Source: JBHHYR01 sp046757585 (lineage in GTDB: Bacteria > Desulfobacterota > Binatia > HRBIN30). From it: 23,894 nucleotides of DNA. Location: the NCBI GenBank assembly GCA_046757585.1, contig JBHHYR010000040.1, positions 1 through 23,894 of the forward strand. Direction: 5' to 3'. Shown piece by piece: positions 23,524 to 23,894 of the stretch. Under the pieces are notes generated by a model. It did no database searches. It worked only from the letters and a program-made list of their open reading frames with translations, and was not told the origin of the DNA. Numbering within the stretch: the first letter of the stretch is position 1; each line of letters begins with the position of its first letter. The position numbers and the translations under genes are program-made.

Positions 23524-23612
23524 GCCGTCATGCCGGCAATCTTCCGGGCCCGCCCCGCAAGAGCGTGGGGCGGAAATCCTCGCCGTCATTCCCGCAATCA
23601 TCCAGCGGGAAT
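23524..23612. repeat. two diverged copies of a REP-like repeat plus inverted repeats
   Basis: The 22-base unit GCCGTCATKCCSGCAATCWTCC occurs at 23524-23545 and 23582-23603 with 19 of 22 bases identical. Between them, CCGCCCC (23550-23556) and GGGGCGG (23567-23573) form a perfect 7-bp inverted repeat. The second copy runs into ATTCCCGC (23588-23595) / GCGGGAAT (23605-23612), a perfect 8-bp inverted repeat. The cores resemble the element at 9908-9949. Confidence 0.55.
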
Positions 23613-23658
23613 TCCCTCCGCCCCCCGTATTGCTAGTTGCGTGTTGTACGGCCCGGCG

Positions 23659-23894
23659 TCAGAAGGTTGGTGGCGGCGGGGGATAGAACGGTGTGGGCCG
23701 GGGCATGCGGGCCGCCGCTTGCCGGTAGTAATCGGGGACGAAGGTCCACGTCCTGCCACCGTCGGTGCTGTGCAGAATGCCGTTGGTGTCCGCACTCGCC
23801 CATACCTCGGTGGGAGTCACGTAGTGGATTGCCCAGAAGCGGCCGATATTGGGGTAGTCAGTGCGCTGCCAAGTGCTGCCGTTCCAGCGCAACA
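23659..23894 (-). CDS. C-terminal part of a BNR/Asp-box repeat (YCF48-like) protein
   Basis: The frame enters from the right edge and stops at 23659, so only about 77 C-terminal residues are seen and the start lies outside. It contains NGSTWQ, an AIHYVTPTEVWAS strand and the Asp-box ILHSTDGGRTWTFV, the SxDGGxTW signature of BNR/YCF48-type beta-propeller blades. The end is proline-rich (PFYPPPPPTF). Such proteins are usually exported propellers in Gram-negative bacteria, with roles from complex assembly to surface display. The role here is unknown. It converges with the TSP3 gene across a 241-base repeat-bearing gap. Confidence 0.75.
   Translation of the reverse strand, partial: LRWNGSTWQRTDYPNIGRFWAIHYVTPTEVWASADTNGILHSTDGGRTWTFVPDYYRQAAARMPRPTPFYPPPPPTF

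Overview
The window looks like chromosomal DNA of a GC-rich Gram-negative bacterium. Gram-negative evidence: an apolipoprotein N-acyltransferase (Lnt), a sigma-54 response regulator with GAFTGA, and an ECF sigma factor paired with a membrane anti-sigma factor. The mix of paired ArsA-type ATPases, a mesaconyl-CoA-hydratase-like MaoC protein, a 2-hydroxyacyl-CoA-lyase-like ThDP enzyme and thrombospondin type 3 repeats fits a deltaproteobacterial or Binatota-like lineage. That placement is inference; there is no rRNA gene. I saw no tRNA, rRNA, CRISPR array, transposase or phage gene. Most of the window reads as ordinary chromosome with dense intergenic palindromes.

Layout. 1-1810: two overlapping ArsA/Get3-family ATPase genes, the first cut by the window edge. 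1811-2142: gene-free. 2143-2478: a small ribbon-helix-helix plus zinc-knuckle protein. 2511-3593 (-): a double-hotdog MaoC hydratase/dehydratase, divergent from 3779-5745 (+): a methyltransferase, a membrane-anchored unknown protein and phosphoglycerate mutase gpmA. 5742-6920 (-): an MFS transporter with a palindrome before its start, divergent from 7142-9232 (+): a small conserved-type protein and a ThDP-dependent lyase/decarboxylase. 9266-9814 (-): a membrane-anchored unknown protein. 9979-12066 (+): slipin and Xaa-Pro aminopeptidase. 12254-13616 (+): ECF sigma and anti-sigma with a sigma-E-like promoter candidate. 13801-14544 (+): dienelactone hydrolase. 14593-14853 (-): small membrane protein. 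15092-20372 (-): a two-component operon made of a very large hybrid kinase (two kinase modules around one receiver) and an NtrC-type regulator, abutting divergent lnt (20378-21940, +). 22116-23417 (+): exported calcium-binding-type protein with TSP3 repeats at both ends. 23659-23894 (-): 3' part of a BNR/Asp-box repeat protein.

How genes work together. Two sensing/transcription modules are clear: sigma/anti-sigma and kinase/regulator. Neither has an identifiable target in the window except a possible autoregulatory promoter at 12191-12220. The strongest leads for something undescribed are: the HK-REC-HK kinase with a ComP-like 10-TM/PDZ-like sensor and its NtrC partner; two mutually exclusive hairpins just before the ribosome binding site of the 7142 gene; the 18-bp palindrome over the ribosome binding site between the two ArsA genes; and the RHH/zinc-knuckle protein. 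All start sites, hairpins and promoters were read by eye; no folding program or database search was run.
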